Shown here: in pieces, positions 10,957 to 23,382 of the stretch
Layout: each line of letters opens with the position of its first letter
Position numbering within the stretch: the first letter of the stretch is position 1
NCBI GenBank assembly: GCA_002964805.2
Contig: PUDQ02000079.1
Coordinates: 434,001 to 498,000 of the forward strand
Source: Trametes villosa
Taxonomy: Eukaryota; Basidiomycota; Agaricomycetes; Polyporales; Polyporaceae
DNA length: 64,000 nucleotides
Reading direction: 5' to 3'
The notes under the pieces: model-generated
The model's input: only the letters and a program-made list of their open reading frames with translations
The model's database searches: none
What the model was told of the DNA's origin: nothing
Made by a program: the position numbers and the translations under genes

Positions 10957-13913
10957 TCGGCGCGCGCCCGCGGATTTTCTCAAAGGACGTGCAACAGCCG
11001 GCGGCGTTGTGGATGGCGCGGGAGAGGGTGCGCGGCGACGGTGCGGTGCGTCTGATGTGTGCGCGGCTGTTGTCCAACCCTTTGTTCGGGCTCTGGACGG
11101 ACATCGATCTCTCGTACGATTTATCAGTGCAGCCCTTTCGGCTGCATGGTGACACTACGCCTTCGACCGATGATCTTTATGTTTGTACTGTACTGACGTT
11201 CTATCTTGTAACTCGACTCACAGCTCATGATATACCATGTTCACCGACGGGCTGCGTCCTGGCTTGCTGCGCCCATAACCCACGTTCGCGAACCACAACA
11301 GCCGCCGCGACAGTTCATATCTTGACGGGGTAAACGTTTGTCCGCGAACCGCGAGAGGCGCGACTATGGGCCCTCGACGTCGCCCGTGCACCGCCAGCTG
11401 CGGCCGCGCCTAGCCTTCGTCAGAAGGAGGATTGCTTCCGGCCCCGTGGAGCGATATCCGGGTTCCTTCGCGCCTACGGGCGCTGCTGCTTCTCTCGCAT
11501 CGGCGTATGTTTGCAACGCCCCTCGATTGTTGAGGTCCAACTTTCGAAGCAGCGAGTGCCTGATTCTGGGCTAGGCCTAGCACGGCTTAGATCCAGGCAT
11601 CCACCCTTCTCAGCAATGGATGCTGGAGCCCGCGGACGATTGGGGTTGCTGCGCATGCGCTTCGACACGCGAACTTCGCCGCTGAGCGCTGGGCGCTGCA
11701 CGAGGGCCTGGGCCGTTACGTAGCTCGTGTCTATTGTTTGTGCAAGTACCGGTGGCGTGTTTGGGGGTGTGTTCTGCGGGGCCGGATCTTGGCGAAGTCC
11801 TGCTTCGCACACGAGCGCGCACGGTGCTGTTGGGGTTGCGTGCCCTCATTGTTCGCGCGAATCTTCTCGGGACCTGCGAGGGTCGCATGCGTTACACAGA
11901 AAGAGTGACATTCGGGCAGAAGTCGACGTACCATAGCCTTCCATTTCTTGGAGGCGCAGAGAACAAAAGGCGGCCCCATTGCCCTTCTGTACGTCGCCCC
12001 AACATATATATGCACTATCTTGCATCAGCGCTTCTGAAGGTCTAGAGTTCGTCGATGCGGTTTGGTACTACTGCGCGGAGGAGAGTTTTGAGAGAAAATC
12101 TGCGCACGTACCATTGCGGCAGGCCCGGGCTGCCTCCAGACCTCGTACCCTATGTCGCCCAGCGACCCAGAATCGTCGCCGACCGTCGCCTGGGAAACAG
12201 AAGAGTCCGCTGTGCGAACATACGCCCATGACGTCGTCCGTCCGCGGAGGCCTTCTGCTGCTTCAGGAAGCGTATGCGGAGATGCCTCTCCTGTGAAGTC
12301 CAGAGCACTTTAGACATATGTCGGCCGATCGAGTCCCACGGAGTCTCTTCACGCCCCCTAGGTCTGTTTGTGGAAATGCTTCGCGCGCGCAGAGGTGGAG
12401 TAAGGCGACTTGGATGATCGGGCGGAGCTCCCGAGGGAAGGAGGGGAGCCGCACGAATGTATTGCCTCTCGTTCCCTTCTGTAGTTCAAGTGGCACACAA
12501 CACACGCATTTCGAGTCAGGAGAACAAACGACGCGAGAACGCACCCTGGAAGAACAGCGACTCACTGAGAAGAATGCGCCCCGTACCGCTGTGCATCCCT
12601 GCGCAGCGCCACCCGCTGTGAACGTCTCGAGTGGCACTGAATGCGGAAGGGCGCGGTACCAGAACACGAAGACGCACTGGTGAGACTATACCCGTGTGAG
12701 TGCTGCGCGACGCACACGACCGCGGCAACGTAGTCACCCTCATGCTGCGGTCGCGGTCGGGAGAATTAAAGGGCAGACGGCGGCGCCCACCCCAGTGTGC
12801 GTACCCTCGTTTTGTGTCTACGGGTGCGGTCAGGGTGAGATGAAGGGGGGAGAAGGGGAACGCGGGCATACCGGGCACATATTGGGCTCCGCGCGCGTCC
12901 TTGGTTCTTGTCATATCGCACCGCTCTGCGGCTTCTTGAGCGTATCTCGATATTGCAGTCATACTGGATAAGCGAGATCAGCCTAAATAACAGTGTCAGT
13001 GGACGAATGCGGTACGAGTACAGACGTAGGCGTATGCTGACTCACCGATGTTCCCATCCCACAACCCGATAACAAGCAATACGCTCGAACCAGAGAGGCC
13101 TAGGCCTCTCGAGTCCCCACCACGCATGTGTGCTGCATCCACCGACCCAGTGGCCGCCGTGACTCGTAGCTACCGTTGGCGCGGGGTCCCCGGTATAGCC
13201 TTCGTGCATGATGTGATGTCGCGCTTTAACTGGGCGACATATCGAGGGTTGGCAGGCGGCTTGGACGTCCGGCCCTCCGGCGCGGGAGAACATCCTGAGA
13301 GCACGGCATCTTTATGAGCATCCCAACTATGGCGTAGCGACATCTGGACGAACGTGCCCTTCCTCCGCGGCAGGGCGGATCTCGGCGGAACCGCATTTGT
13401 CCGCGGACGACACGCCGCTACCGCCGGCGCCGGTGTCCATCGTACTTAGTTCGCGGGTCCATCCATACAACAGCACTGATGACGGCACCGCTGTGCAGCA
13501 CCGCTCGGGAAAGCAGGGTCGAGGCCGCCGCCCACGAAAGGCCTAGCAGGCAGCCGCGCAGCCGACTGAATGCGATCGCCCGCAGCACGCCGTAACGCTC
13601 CACCGTGCACCCTGAGTATAATTGAATCAATGAAGTTGAACGCGTCGCGACGCAGACTGGCCGGCGCCGTTGCCGGACAAAGGAGGGTCGTTTAGGCGGG
13701 CGGGAGATGAGCCTGGGAACGTACCTGCAGATCGTTCGCGCGGCCGGATGGGGGCAAGTGCGCGGGTGCACCGCAGGGCAGGGAGAAATTCACCGGTGCG
13801 AGGGTGCGAGGGAGCGGCGGGAGATGAAAACGCGCCGCGCCGGGGTAGGCTCGTAAACCAGCCTCACGTTCGGGGGTGGAAGACAATCGTTCCTCCCGAA
13901 GGGAGGCTGGACC

Positions 13914-13950
13914 ATCGTATGAGAGGGGGTGCAGAGGTCCCCGTGGGAAC
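13914..13950 (+). repeat. Left arm of a 37-bp perfect inverted repeat
   Basis: These 37 bases are the exact reverse complement of 14378-14414. On the inner side the match continues imperfectly for about 15-20 bases. Both arms, read from their own strand, encode the same peptide core RMRGGAEVPVGT followed by x-EFE, which suggests two diverged inverted copies of one sequence rather than a chance palindrome. Confidence 0.85.
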
Positions 13951-14377
13951 GGCGGAGTTCGAACGCGTGTGTGGCGTGCGCTCGAGCGAGTGAGTCGCGT
14001 CGCGCGTTCGACGCGTTCCACTGGCAGGACGTGTCTGCCTTTGCCCACTCCATCAGTCCCGATTCTCTCTGTGTATATCCGGCGGGAAAATAGGTGGGCA
14101 GGATCATGCCAATCCCCCCAACCTCGCGCACTGAGCTGCATATCTCGGAGGAAAGGCAATGCGGCGCGTCTCGGCTCAGTGGCTGCCAAGTTAGACAAAC
14201 TCAGCATGGTAGTGCTTACGGAGAAGGACTTCTGGGTCCTTGCTTGCTGTTAGGATGCATTGATAGGTTTAAGTCGTACAGGGGTAGTGTACCACTGAAT
14301 GCGAACTCTTCGTGTTGGATGCCCGTCGCCCGCCACCCTGCCTGGGTGAGTGCCGCTCGGCATGTTCAAACTCAGAC

Positions 14378-14414
14378 GTTCCCACGGGGACCTCTGCACC
14401 CCCTCTCATACGAT
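14378..14414 (-). repeat. Right arm of the 37-bp perfect inverted repeat
   Basis: Exact reverse complement of 13914-13950, with 427 bases between the arms. Outside the arms the flanking sequences are unrelated as far as can be seen by eye, so the homologous block is short. Confidence 0.85.
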
Positions 14415-16040
14415 CTCCTAGCCTAGCGCCGGGGGTGGGTTCGAGCACCGCGATCATGCACACCGGTGCGCCGAGGCGTGGTCATGCGAGCTCTTCCAGC
14501 TGCATTTCTCCTCACTGCGAACGCGACGGAGATGGCGACAGCTCGTTCTCGTGCCCGCGGTGGAGCTGGCTGTGAGTACCGCAGGCCATGCACGGCGGTG
14601 TGTTCTGATGGACGGTGACGGCGAAGCTGATTCATGTTTGCGCGATGCTGGAAGAAGGCGTGCAAAATTTTCCAGTTCTGCGAGATGGGGTTGTCATGAT
14701 GGAGAGGTGGCCAGGTGAGTACCGAGCGCATGTTGCACAGCGAGGCAGAGCTTCTGCGGAAGACCGTGTTCCGGCGAGAGCGCGAGGAGACTGTGGCAGT
14801 ATCCGTGGCATGCCAGTGATGCACGCATGCAGACAACATAGGCGTGATCCTAGGAGACGAACAGAAGACGATGAGGCGAGATAGGCACATTGGGAAGAGT
14901 CTAGACAATAAGTCTGAAGCGCAGCTCATCATACGCGTATTCTGAGCGTACACACAAGCACAGCTAGCTAGGCACGCGCGGCAGCGACGGCAGTGCTCGA
15001 CAGATGCCGACCCTAGATGGGCCGCAGATGGACCGAGATCGGTCCGGCTAACGAGAGCGAGAGAAAGCGGCAGGATGGGGACGGCTGGACGAGAGGAGGA
15101 AGGGGCAGGGCAAAAGGGGAAACGTCGGCCTTCTGCAAGAGCTTTGTGGCGTCCGGACATTTGCGCGCACACCCGCTCCGGTCAGCGAGAGATCGAAGGT
15201 GGACGGAGGCCGGAACAAGGCAGACGCGTCCGATGCCGCTCGATCGGGCACGTTCCTGCGCGTTGCCAGCGCGGTGGTCTGACTGAATCTGACGCGTGCG
15301 TGGCTCGAGCACGAACGAAAAATGAAGGGCCCGGGTGCCTGGGGCTATCGATGGCGATATCTGGGCTCTGGAAAAGTGCTGCTGGGCGCGGTGATGGGGC
15401 AGCGACGGAGGTCTGAAGATAAGGATGGGCGGTGCGAGACAGACGAATAGAGACAAGAGCGAGGCTCTGGCGTGGTGGCGACGCCGAAGAGAGTGCCCGT
15501 AGCGCCGGCGTGTGCGAGGCCGGGACCGCGGCGGGCAGCGCTGAGGAGGCGATATGCGGCGGCGGGGAGGGCCGGACCGGGGCGGCGGGGATGACGTCTT
15601 TGAGGGCGGAGGCGGATAAGGCGCGAAAAAGGCAGGGGTGAATTTGAGTGTCTGGACCGCGCCGGGTTGTCCGAGGGAGAGGACGGGGCGGATTCGATTT
15701 TCCGGAAAAGAAGGGAGTATATCTCGCGGGCGCGATCTGGAACGCATCTCGTCCTCGCACGCCGACCAAGTCTCTGTCTCTGCCACCGCCAGCCTGCCCA
15801 GTGCCCCCGGTGCAGCGCTGCGCTGCCAGCCCGACTGCCCTTCACCTCCTCCCACCAAACCCTAACGGAGCCCCCTGAGCGCGGTGCTCTCCCTTGCCCC
15901 GGTGCGCGCCCGCGATCGATCCATTCCGGTGCACCTCTTCGCGTCTTCGCTTCTCCTTCCCTTTCTGCCACCGCCAGCACTCGCCCGTTCTTCCCAGAGG
16001 CCCCTCCCATTCCAGCTCGCCTCGGCCGCTATTCTTCACA

Positions 16041-19000
16041 ATGTCTTATGTACTCCACCGCCCACCCAGTCCTCCTCCGCCCCCAGAGGAAGACGCCCTT
16101 TCCGCCGCCCTCCATGCTGCACTGCGGCCCTTCGACCCTACCCCCCACACCCTCCCGCCCCCGCCAGAGTTCCTCCCGAACGCTCAGCAGCACCACTCTA
16201 GTTACGACATGCCCGACCGCAAGTCCGACAAGCACCCCCACCTCGAGATTCATGTCGCCTCCGACACCCTTTGTCTCCGCGGCACCGGCGTCGACGTCAA
16301 CCCCGCCCTCCTTAGCGGTAACGTAGTCCTCCACCTATCCGAGGCTACCTCTATCAAGGAGATCACCCTCTCCTTCCGCGGCAAGGCCCGCCTTCCTGTT
16401 TCCGCTGCCGAGCCGTAAGTCCCTCGCCTCTCTTTCATTACGTCCCCGCCTTCGTCCAGATGACCCGCCCGCGCTCGCCTTTCGCTGTGGGTCGCGTCTA
16501 TTCGCACGGCGCGCGTCGTTTTCATTCAGTCGAGCGTGCGCCCGTTCTCGCAGAGCTTGTCTACGTCTCCGCCGACCCCGTCCGCCGCCCGAGCGCGAGG
16601 CATACCGCCATGGTGGCGTGCGCGCGCGCAGTCCTCCTCGCACACGCGCGCGGGACACGAGACCACACGCCGGCGACGGGCGGGATCCACGGATGTCATA
16701 CACGATCTTCATTAACATTCATACCCGGTCTCAGCGCTAACCATATTGCCGCCACAGGCTCGCGCTAAGCTCGTCGCAGCTCACCTACGTCGTCTGCAAC
16801 CACGAGTGGTCCTTCCTCGAGGGCGACCGCCACCATGCACACACCCTCAAGGCCGGCCGCCACCTCTTCCCCTTCCAGCTCCAGATCGGCGGCTCCCTCC
16901 CCTCCTCGATCTACACCTCCGCGCTCGGCGGCGCGTCGGTGCAGTACAAGCTGCGCGCGCACGCCGTCAAGGGCGGCTTCGGGCTCACCCACCGCGAGCT
17001 CACCGCGACCCTCCCGGTCACGATCATGCGCGGGTTCGGGACGGAGGCGCTCGAGTACCAGCAGACGCTCGAGATCGAGAACACCTGGCCGGAGAAGCTC
17101 ATGTACTCGATCATGATCCCGCACAAGGCGTGGGCCGCGGGCGAGCGGCTCACCGCGGTGGTCAAGTTCCAGCCGCTCGTCAAGGGCGCGCGCGTGCTGA
17201 GCGTGACGACGACGATCAACGAGACCGTGAAGCTCTACTCGCGCACGGGCAGCCAGGAGAACACGCGCGTGATCGCGAGCACGAAGCACGACATCGTCGA
17301 CGGCAAGGCCCTCGTCGTCGACGAGCAGCAGCACCGCTTCCGCGTGCCCCTCCTCCACGGCCACTCCCACATCTCGCGCCACTCGCTCGGGAGCGCGGCA
17401 AGCACGCCCGCGCAGACGCCCGGGCACGCCCACGCGCACCACCATGGCCACGGGCACGGCAACAACTCGTACTTCCCACCGCTCTCGGCGTCCAGCTCGC
17501 GGCTGCACTCGCCCACGCACACGCCGCTCGAGCTGGCGCCGCTTACCACGACCACGACGAACTCGTCTTCGTCCAGTGGCGGTGCCGTCCGCTCGGGTCC
17601 CCAGACCAGCCCTGAGGTATCGGGGCAGCCGTCGACGAATGCGAGCTCTGTCGCGTTACCTGACCTGCCGCCACAAGCTGGCCCGTCGACCGAAGTGGAA
17701 GACCAGGAGCCCGCGACGGACGTGGTCACGACGCTCAACATCACCGTGCCGCTGTATGCCACGCCCAGCCACTCGTTAGAGGTGAGTTGTTCCCGCCGGT
17801 GTGGAGAGTTGCGCAGCTCATTCGTTACTGCAGCCGATCCAAGTGTCCCACCGGGTGCGGTGGTCTATCCTCATTGGCAACCTCGATGGGCACACGTCTG
17901 AGCTGCGCTGCTCCCTTCCCATCCATGTTCTCGACCACCGGCTCGCCGAGGAGGCCCGCGTAGCGACGATCGCGACGCGCCGGCTGCTCCTCGGCGGCAC
18001 CGACGTCGACGGCGGCCAGGCCGTGCTCGACGACGGCGACGGCGAGGACGCGGACGCGGAGGCCCTCCCTTCCTATCCCTCGCACGTCCGCGACCGCGTC
18101 GCGAACGCGTACCTGCCCGACTCCGCCGTCATGCGCGTCGCGAACTCGTGGGTCGTGAACGGGATCAGCCCGACGATCCCCGACCGCGCCGGGCAGCCGC
18201 CCCAGCAGCCGTTCTCCGAGTCGAGCAGCGGCGCGCAGAGCCCCGCGGCGTGGGAGACGTGGCCCGTCGGCCCGGGGCTCGCGCGCCCGCCGCGCAGCGA
18301 GCACCTCCCGCACGAGCCGCAGCCCGGCGCGACGCCGCTCGAGTGGGTGAACACGGAGCTGCTGCTCTCGCTGGGCCGCGAGGCACCCGAGGCGCCCCCG
18401 ACGCTGCCCCTGCAGCGGCAGACGCCCCCAAGCCGCACCCCGCCGGAGTCGATGCAGCCCAGCAGGCACGGGAGCCGGTTCCCCTCCCGGCGCCCCAGCC
18501 GCACGAACAGCCGCGCAAACAGCCGAGCCAATAGCCGCGCAGCGTCGCCCGAGCGCAGCGCGACGTCGGACGGGTCCACGACGGACGGGCGGAGCACCAC
18601 CGGCGACAGCAGCGCGAGCGTGCACTCGCACTCGCGCAACGCGAGCCAGGAGACGTTCGTGCACAGCCACAGCACCGCGAGCCGGAACATGCACGGGCTC
18701 TTCCACATCGCGATGAAGCCGTTCACGTCGCTGAGCAGCACGTTCGCGCTCGGCTCGCGCTCGAGCTCGCACGCGAACCTCCAGGCGCTGCACCAGCAGC
18801 AGCAGCACGCGAGCGCCGCCGCCAGCGCCAGCACCGCGAACCTCGTGCACAGCCCGGGGAGCGGGACGGGCGGGCTGGGGAGCGGGAGCGCGTCGGGCGC
18901 GAGCACGCCGGCGGGCCCGCCGGAGCCGATGACGACGCAGCAGATGCTGCACCACGCGTTCACGCAGGTGCCCGACTACGACATGGCGAGCCGCGGCTTC

Positions 19001-19279
19001 CTCGGCGGGGGCATCACGCCGCTGTCGACGATGCGCGACCTGCCGTCGTACGAGAGCGTCGCGGCCGCGGACCTCCGCGCGGGGCGTTCGCCTGCGGTCG
19101 GGGGGATCGGCGCAGGCGAGCGCAGCTTCAGCGACGGAGACCTCGCGAGCATGTTCGCGGCGCGCGGGGCGGGTGGGGGCGCAGGAGGGGCGGTGCGCGC
19201 GAACAGCGTGCATCCGAGGTCGGCGCTGGGACGTGCGGAGCCGCGTACGGCGGGGACGTCGTCGGTGATGACGCCCTGA
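16041..19279 (+). CDS. Alpha-arrestin (ART/arrestin-related trafficking adaptor)
   Basis: Arrestin-like adaptors link membrane transporters to an Rsp5-type ubiquitin ligase for endocytosis. Exon 1 (16041-16414) starts MSYVLHRPPSPPPPPEED and enters the arrestin N domain (LCLRGTGVDV, VLHLSEATSIKEITLSFRGK). Exon 2 (16758-17781) completes it (FPFQLQIGGSLPSSIYTS, YKLRAHAVKGGFG) and runs into the C domain (TWPEKLMYSIMIPHKAW). Exon 3 (17834-19279) finishes the C domain (HRVRWSILIGNLDGHTSELR) and then becomes a long Ser/Ala/Gln-rich tail. LPSYPS (about 18068) and LPSYESVA (about 19043) resemble the LPxY/PPxY sites bound by WW domains of Rsp5. The protein is about 940 residues. Intron 1 (16415-16757, 343 nt) is several times longer than the other introns in the window. 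A 462-codon antisense frame over exon 3 is a GC-bias shadow. Confidence 0.93.
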
Positions 19280-22045
19280 TGCGGCGGCGTGTTTCTATGC
19301 TCGCCGCGTACATACCCTGGGCTGCGCTGCCGCCGCCCTCCTCGTCAAGAATGTATCATTATTCCTCGCACCTGCTTCCCCGCCTCCACGCCCGCCGCCA
19401 CCGCCGCTTCCGCTTGAGAAAGCTACCCGTCGCCGCCGTATAATTCTGCCTCGCTCTCTCCCCTCTCGATCGCCGCAACGTTATAGAATCTGCACCCATC
19501 CGTTGAGCGACTACGTCAACACCTTCAACACCACCCTACGTATAATGAACCGCAAGCGCCCCCACACGAAGAAGCTCACAGCTCACGAAAAATGACGACA
19601 CGACCGATCCCCCATAGACTTTTCTGTTCACACTCTCAATTGGCTGATGCCTACATAGACTGCACATACATACGTCCGCGCTCATATCAGCGACCACCAC
19701 TACCACCACCGCTCAAGATCTCACTCTCGCTATTATTGATTAACCTGTTGTTGTTTCATTTGGCTCGTTACTACCCTCACCTATCCCCTCCCCCTCCACC
19801 ATCCTCCACCTGGCCTTACGTCTACGTCGTTGCGTAGGGTGTATCCCCACCACCTCCCACTCCCCTAGGTTTCCTTAGGTTATTCGCACTCGGCATTCTG
19901 CCTGTTCATTTGTGACCTGTTTGTTCGCAGTAGCGATGCATGAAATATGGACCTGACTGCCGCGCGTTCCGCCCCCGTCCGGTGTATACTAGAGCATAGT
20001 CGACTACAATCGCATGGACCTCTCTTAGAGATTCAACGAGTTCCACAAGCACCGCTGGGGTAGCCGGGACGACTACGACGCGTCCGCGCGCGTGCTTGAG
20101 CAGAGCGCATGTGATCGCGTCTCGCGGCTCTGGAGTCGGCGCCTCTTCGCAAATTACCACCTCTTTCAAGTTCTGCTTTCTCCTCGTACGCTGACAACGA
20201 CTGTTTGCTCGGATAGCTGTAGCTCCGGTATCTGGCTGTGGCTTATCCTGTATCGCCGAAACGCGCCGCATGGTCCTCTCTCCGCAAAAATCCACGGGTG
20301 CCGCTCTACGCATGACAGCGGAACAAACGGCGCTCCCCTCCGCAGACGACGCTCCTCCGACGGGGTAAAGTGGGACCTCCCCTCCTTCCTGACGCTCGGC
20401 CAGTGTCCCGCAGCAACCGCAATTCTAAGAGGTTGAAGCGGCGGTACAGGTACGATGCGGGGAAACCGCGGAGGCCCGTGGTCGTCGCTGACAGTGAGAT
20501 GGTCTTCCGTCGCGGAGCGGCCTCCGGTGCGTTCTCGAGTTCTGCGCTTCGGACGGCTGATGTTCGTGAAGCCGAAGCCGTTGCAGCCCGACGTTGCTTC
20601 CCACCGCGGAGCGGGGACGCGGACATTGAGTCAGCACGCGAGTCTACAGGAGGACTCGGAGTGTAGCGAACCTTTTTCTTGGTAGGTCCACTTCGTGACT
20701 ATTGGTCGTCGCCTGAGACCGTAACGCTGTTGCTGCGCTTCAGTTCTTGTAGTCATTGCGCCCGCATTGCGCACCACGCAACTGAGAACAGACAGCGGGA
20801 AATGCGCGGCCTGCCGGGCCAGCGGCCTCGAAGACGAGCCTTGTGGGGCATGTTTGAGCAGGTTTGAACCCCAGTCGAACGTCCCGTCCGGCTTCATGAG
20901 TGTGACCAATCAGCCTATAAGCGCACCGCCGCGTGCGCCGTCACCTTCTGCTGCGGAAACCTCCCGCTGGCATAAGGTGGGGAGCGGCGCGGCCGGCGGG
21001 CTATGTGGCTATTTCGGTGCATTGAGCCTGCGATTGACCTTGAGCCTTGGCCGAACGGTCGGTCCGCAGGCCCTATGTCGGGCTTTCCGCGCATCTGGCC
21101 GAGTATATTGCCTGCGAAGCAGCTTGACGAAGTGTTGGGAAGCATTGCTACCGTGGTCGTCTGCGCCCTTTCTTCGAGGCTAGGACCGACCCCGCCGGAG
21201 CCAAGTGTGGCTGGCTTCCCGCAGATCATCCCGGCGGCCTAAACTCTGTGGCCCCAAACGCCAGTTCGCGCCTCTTCGCTATGTACGCGCCCTCGGTATC
21301 CCGGCCCTGGGGAATGTCCTTCCGGTCGTGCGTATGAATGGCCGCCGTTCTTGTCCGCCCCGGCGCTGATCTCCCATCGCAGTTACAAGGTTTTTCTTCT
21401 TTTCTTTGTCCATCGTCCGAGGTGCTACAACGGTCCACGGCCCGCGATGTCGTCGGGGTATCCCATATTTGCCATGAGTATGCCTTTGGCCGGGAACGAT
21501 CGCGGTGGGTAGGCAAGTAGGCCCATCGGTCTTAAGTTGACAATGGTCCCCCGAGCCAGGCTTGATCGTGTCGAGACCTCTTCCATTGCCAGGTAGGTCC
21601 TTGGTGAATCGCCCGTGAACTCTCTTCGCGAGTATGCGCCACTGTACGGCGCAACATATCAGCCATTCCTAGAGGCGTACCCTGCATGGTGAGTAACGGT
21701 CACCGAGTCTTGTGCGATGACACACCTCGATTCCCGCAAGACGCCCTCTGGACGAGCTCGGCGATGCTTAAATCCTGTTTGCGTCCGTGCAGATTCGTTT
21801 GGTCTCGCATTTTGTTGTCCATCGCGGTATCAAGAATTACAGATCGTATCAACTGCGATTTGACTGGCTGTGTTGAGTACGCTTGATATTTCCGTCGTGA
21901 GCGTCCCTTCCAATTGCGTGTGCGCTGACGGTGACGACCCAGGGCCGAGCGTATGGCAGGATTTCATGCGCCGCTCATGGCCTGGACGACATTCCTGATT
22001 TACTTGCAGCGCCTTCAAGATTCGCAAGTTCTTTGACGCGAGGCC

Positions 22046-22620
22046 TGTTTGACGGGATGACGATTGCCTAGGCTGTCCGCGGAAGGCCCGACGGTACCGC
22101 ACCTGTACTTGCCCTAGCCGCTCTCACAACCATCATGTATGCGTCTTCGTATATTCCGCGACTTCGCCCGTTGAGTCGTCCGTCAAATAGCTGTGGCGTC
22201 CGTCAACTAGAATGGCTTCTGGGGGATTCCGCCGGTGCCACCGGTGCTCGTCTTGGTCCTAAATACGTAGTGCAACCGTGCACATCCCGTGCCAACAGGT
22301 GTGTCCTCGATGTGTCTTGTTCTGTCACGACGTCCTCCAACTAATGCGCGCATATACCTATGCATAGCGTCAACGCAACGAACATTGGCGACGAGCGTAC
22401 CGTAAATTGTCTCCGGGCTTGCATATCTGCCGCCACTCCATCACTGCAACGCGGGCTCGACTTTGGAGGTGTATGCGCGCCGTCAGGCCACGTCCGGTCC
22501 CAATGTGGCCCAACATCGCAGGGCGCATAAGACGATCCACGCTGGGGGGCCTCCCAGGGGCATGCCGTGAGTCTTGTGCCATGTTCGGAGTCGGTTGCGA
22601 CTGACGTTGAGGCGGGACAG
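22046..22620 (+). repeat. Copy A of a diverged direct repeat
   Basis: Landmarks occur in the same order as in copy B: TGTTTGAC..GGATG.CGATTG at 22046, CGCGACTTCGCCCG near 22160, GCTGTGGCGTCCGTC near 22190, GTGCTCGTCTTGG near 22245, a GAACATyGGyGrCGAGCGyACCGTA block near 22380, and CTGACGTTGAGGCGGGAC at 22601. Many differences between the copies are C/T or G/A changes at CpG-like sites. Confidence 0.7.
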
Positions 22621-22789
22621 CGCTGCCCTGCGCATCGTGCTCCTTTGTGGTGGAGGTCCCCATGGCGGGCGCGACGGAGAGCAACCGCGTCCTCACTTGA
22701 GATACCGCGTCCTTTGCGCCGCGGCATCCGTGAAATGCTCCTGTACGACGGCGAGGATCCGACCCGATGCGACCCGCGGGCATGTTGCT

Positions 22790-23382
22790 TGTTTGACAGG
22801 ATGGCGATTGGCGTGCGCCGCCTGTTCACAGAGGCCTCGGCGGTGCCGTACTTGTGCTGGCCCTAGGGTTTGCCGTCCGTTCCCGTGTCGCGGCATAGAA
22901 TGCCTTATTATCCGCGACTTCGCCCGCCTCGCCGTCAAACGCCCGGCGCCGGCTGTGGCGTCCGTCGACAATGATGACTTCCGGGAAACGTGCGTGCAAT
23001 GGAGGTGCTCGTCTTGGCCCCGGATGGTGTAGCATAGCCGTGTGCGCCGCACATATAGGTGCGTCTTCGATGTCCTGTCTTGTTACCGTGCCTCAAGCTG
23101 ATACGCGCCTATGTTTGCGCGCAGGGTCAGCGCATCGAACATCGGTGGCGAGCGCACCGTAGAATGTCACCGAGCACATTTGGCTGTCGCAGCCCCATGT
23201 CCGCGACGTTGGCCTCAGCTTCGAAAGGACGCGCGCGCCGTCGGACCGGGTCTGGGCCCGATGTGGCGCAACATGGCGCAGCGAGCAAGGTGCACCGTAG
23301 CACGGGGGAGGCCTTGCAGGGGTACTTCGTAGGTCTTGCGCAAAGTTTGGCGCCGTTGGTGGCTGACGTTGAGGCGGGACGG
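22790..23382 (+). repeat. Copy B of a diverged direct repeat
   Basis: Begins about 744 bases after copy A with the same landmark order; CTGACGTTGAGGCGGGAC recurs at 23363, 762 bases after its partner. In antisense frames both copies encode a similar peptide (SAVPPQRQ...PN.AQD.R..P.RPP), so the unit may once have carried a reading frame. The copies are adjacent, making this a tandem duplication with later decay. Confidence 0.7.

Larger units (their letters stand above)
10957..16040. other. 5-kb gene-poor stretch
   Basis: The left end is 3' untranslated sequence of DPL1; the right end (about 15640-16040) is pyrimidine-rich on the plus strand and should hold the promoter and leader of the arrestin gene. 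In between, open frames of 60-280 codons occur on both strands but show only compositional repeats (Arg, Pro, Ser), no motifs and no consistent splicing. The only clear structure is a perfect inverted repeat at 13914-13950 / 14378-14414. No tRNA or other RNA gene was convincing. Confidence 0.45.

Noticed and set aside
14425..14450. GGGTTCGAGCACC, resembling the B box of a tRNA gene
   Set aside because: The bases around it do not form a T stem, and no A box or anticodon stem lies upstream at the right spacing.
14423..15172. Minus-strand frame of 249 codons in the gene-poor stretch
   Set aside because: No recognisable domain, and composition like that of the neighbouring random frames.
15013..15858. 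Minus-strand frame of 281 codons upstream of the arrestin
   Set aside because: Low-complexity Pro/Arg/Ser sequence antisense to a pyrimidine-rich leader; no motifs or splicing.
17825..19213. Minus-strand frame of 462 codons over the arrestin gene
   Set aside because: Arg/Ala-rich antisense of a GC-rich coding exon; the plus strand has the arrestin domain.
20767..21183. Frame with CAACRASGLEDEPCGAC, resembling a zinc finger
   Set aside because: Cysteine spacing fits no family I know, and the rest of the frame is random-looking; it lies in decayed repeat DNA.
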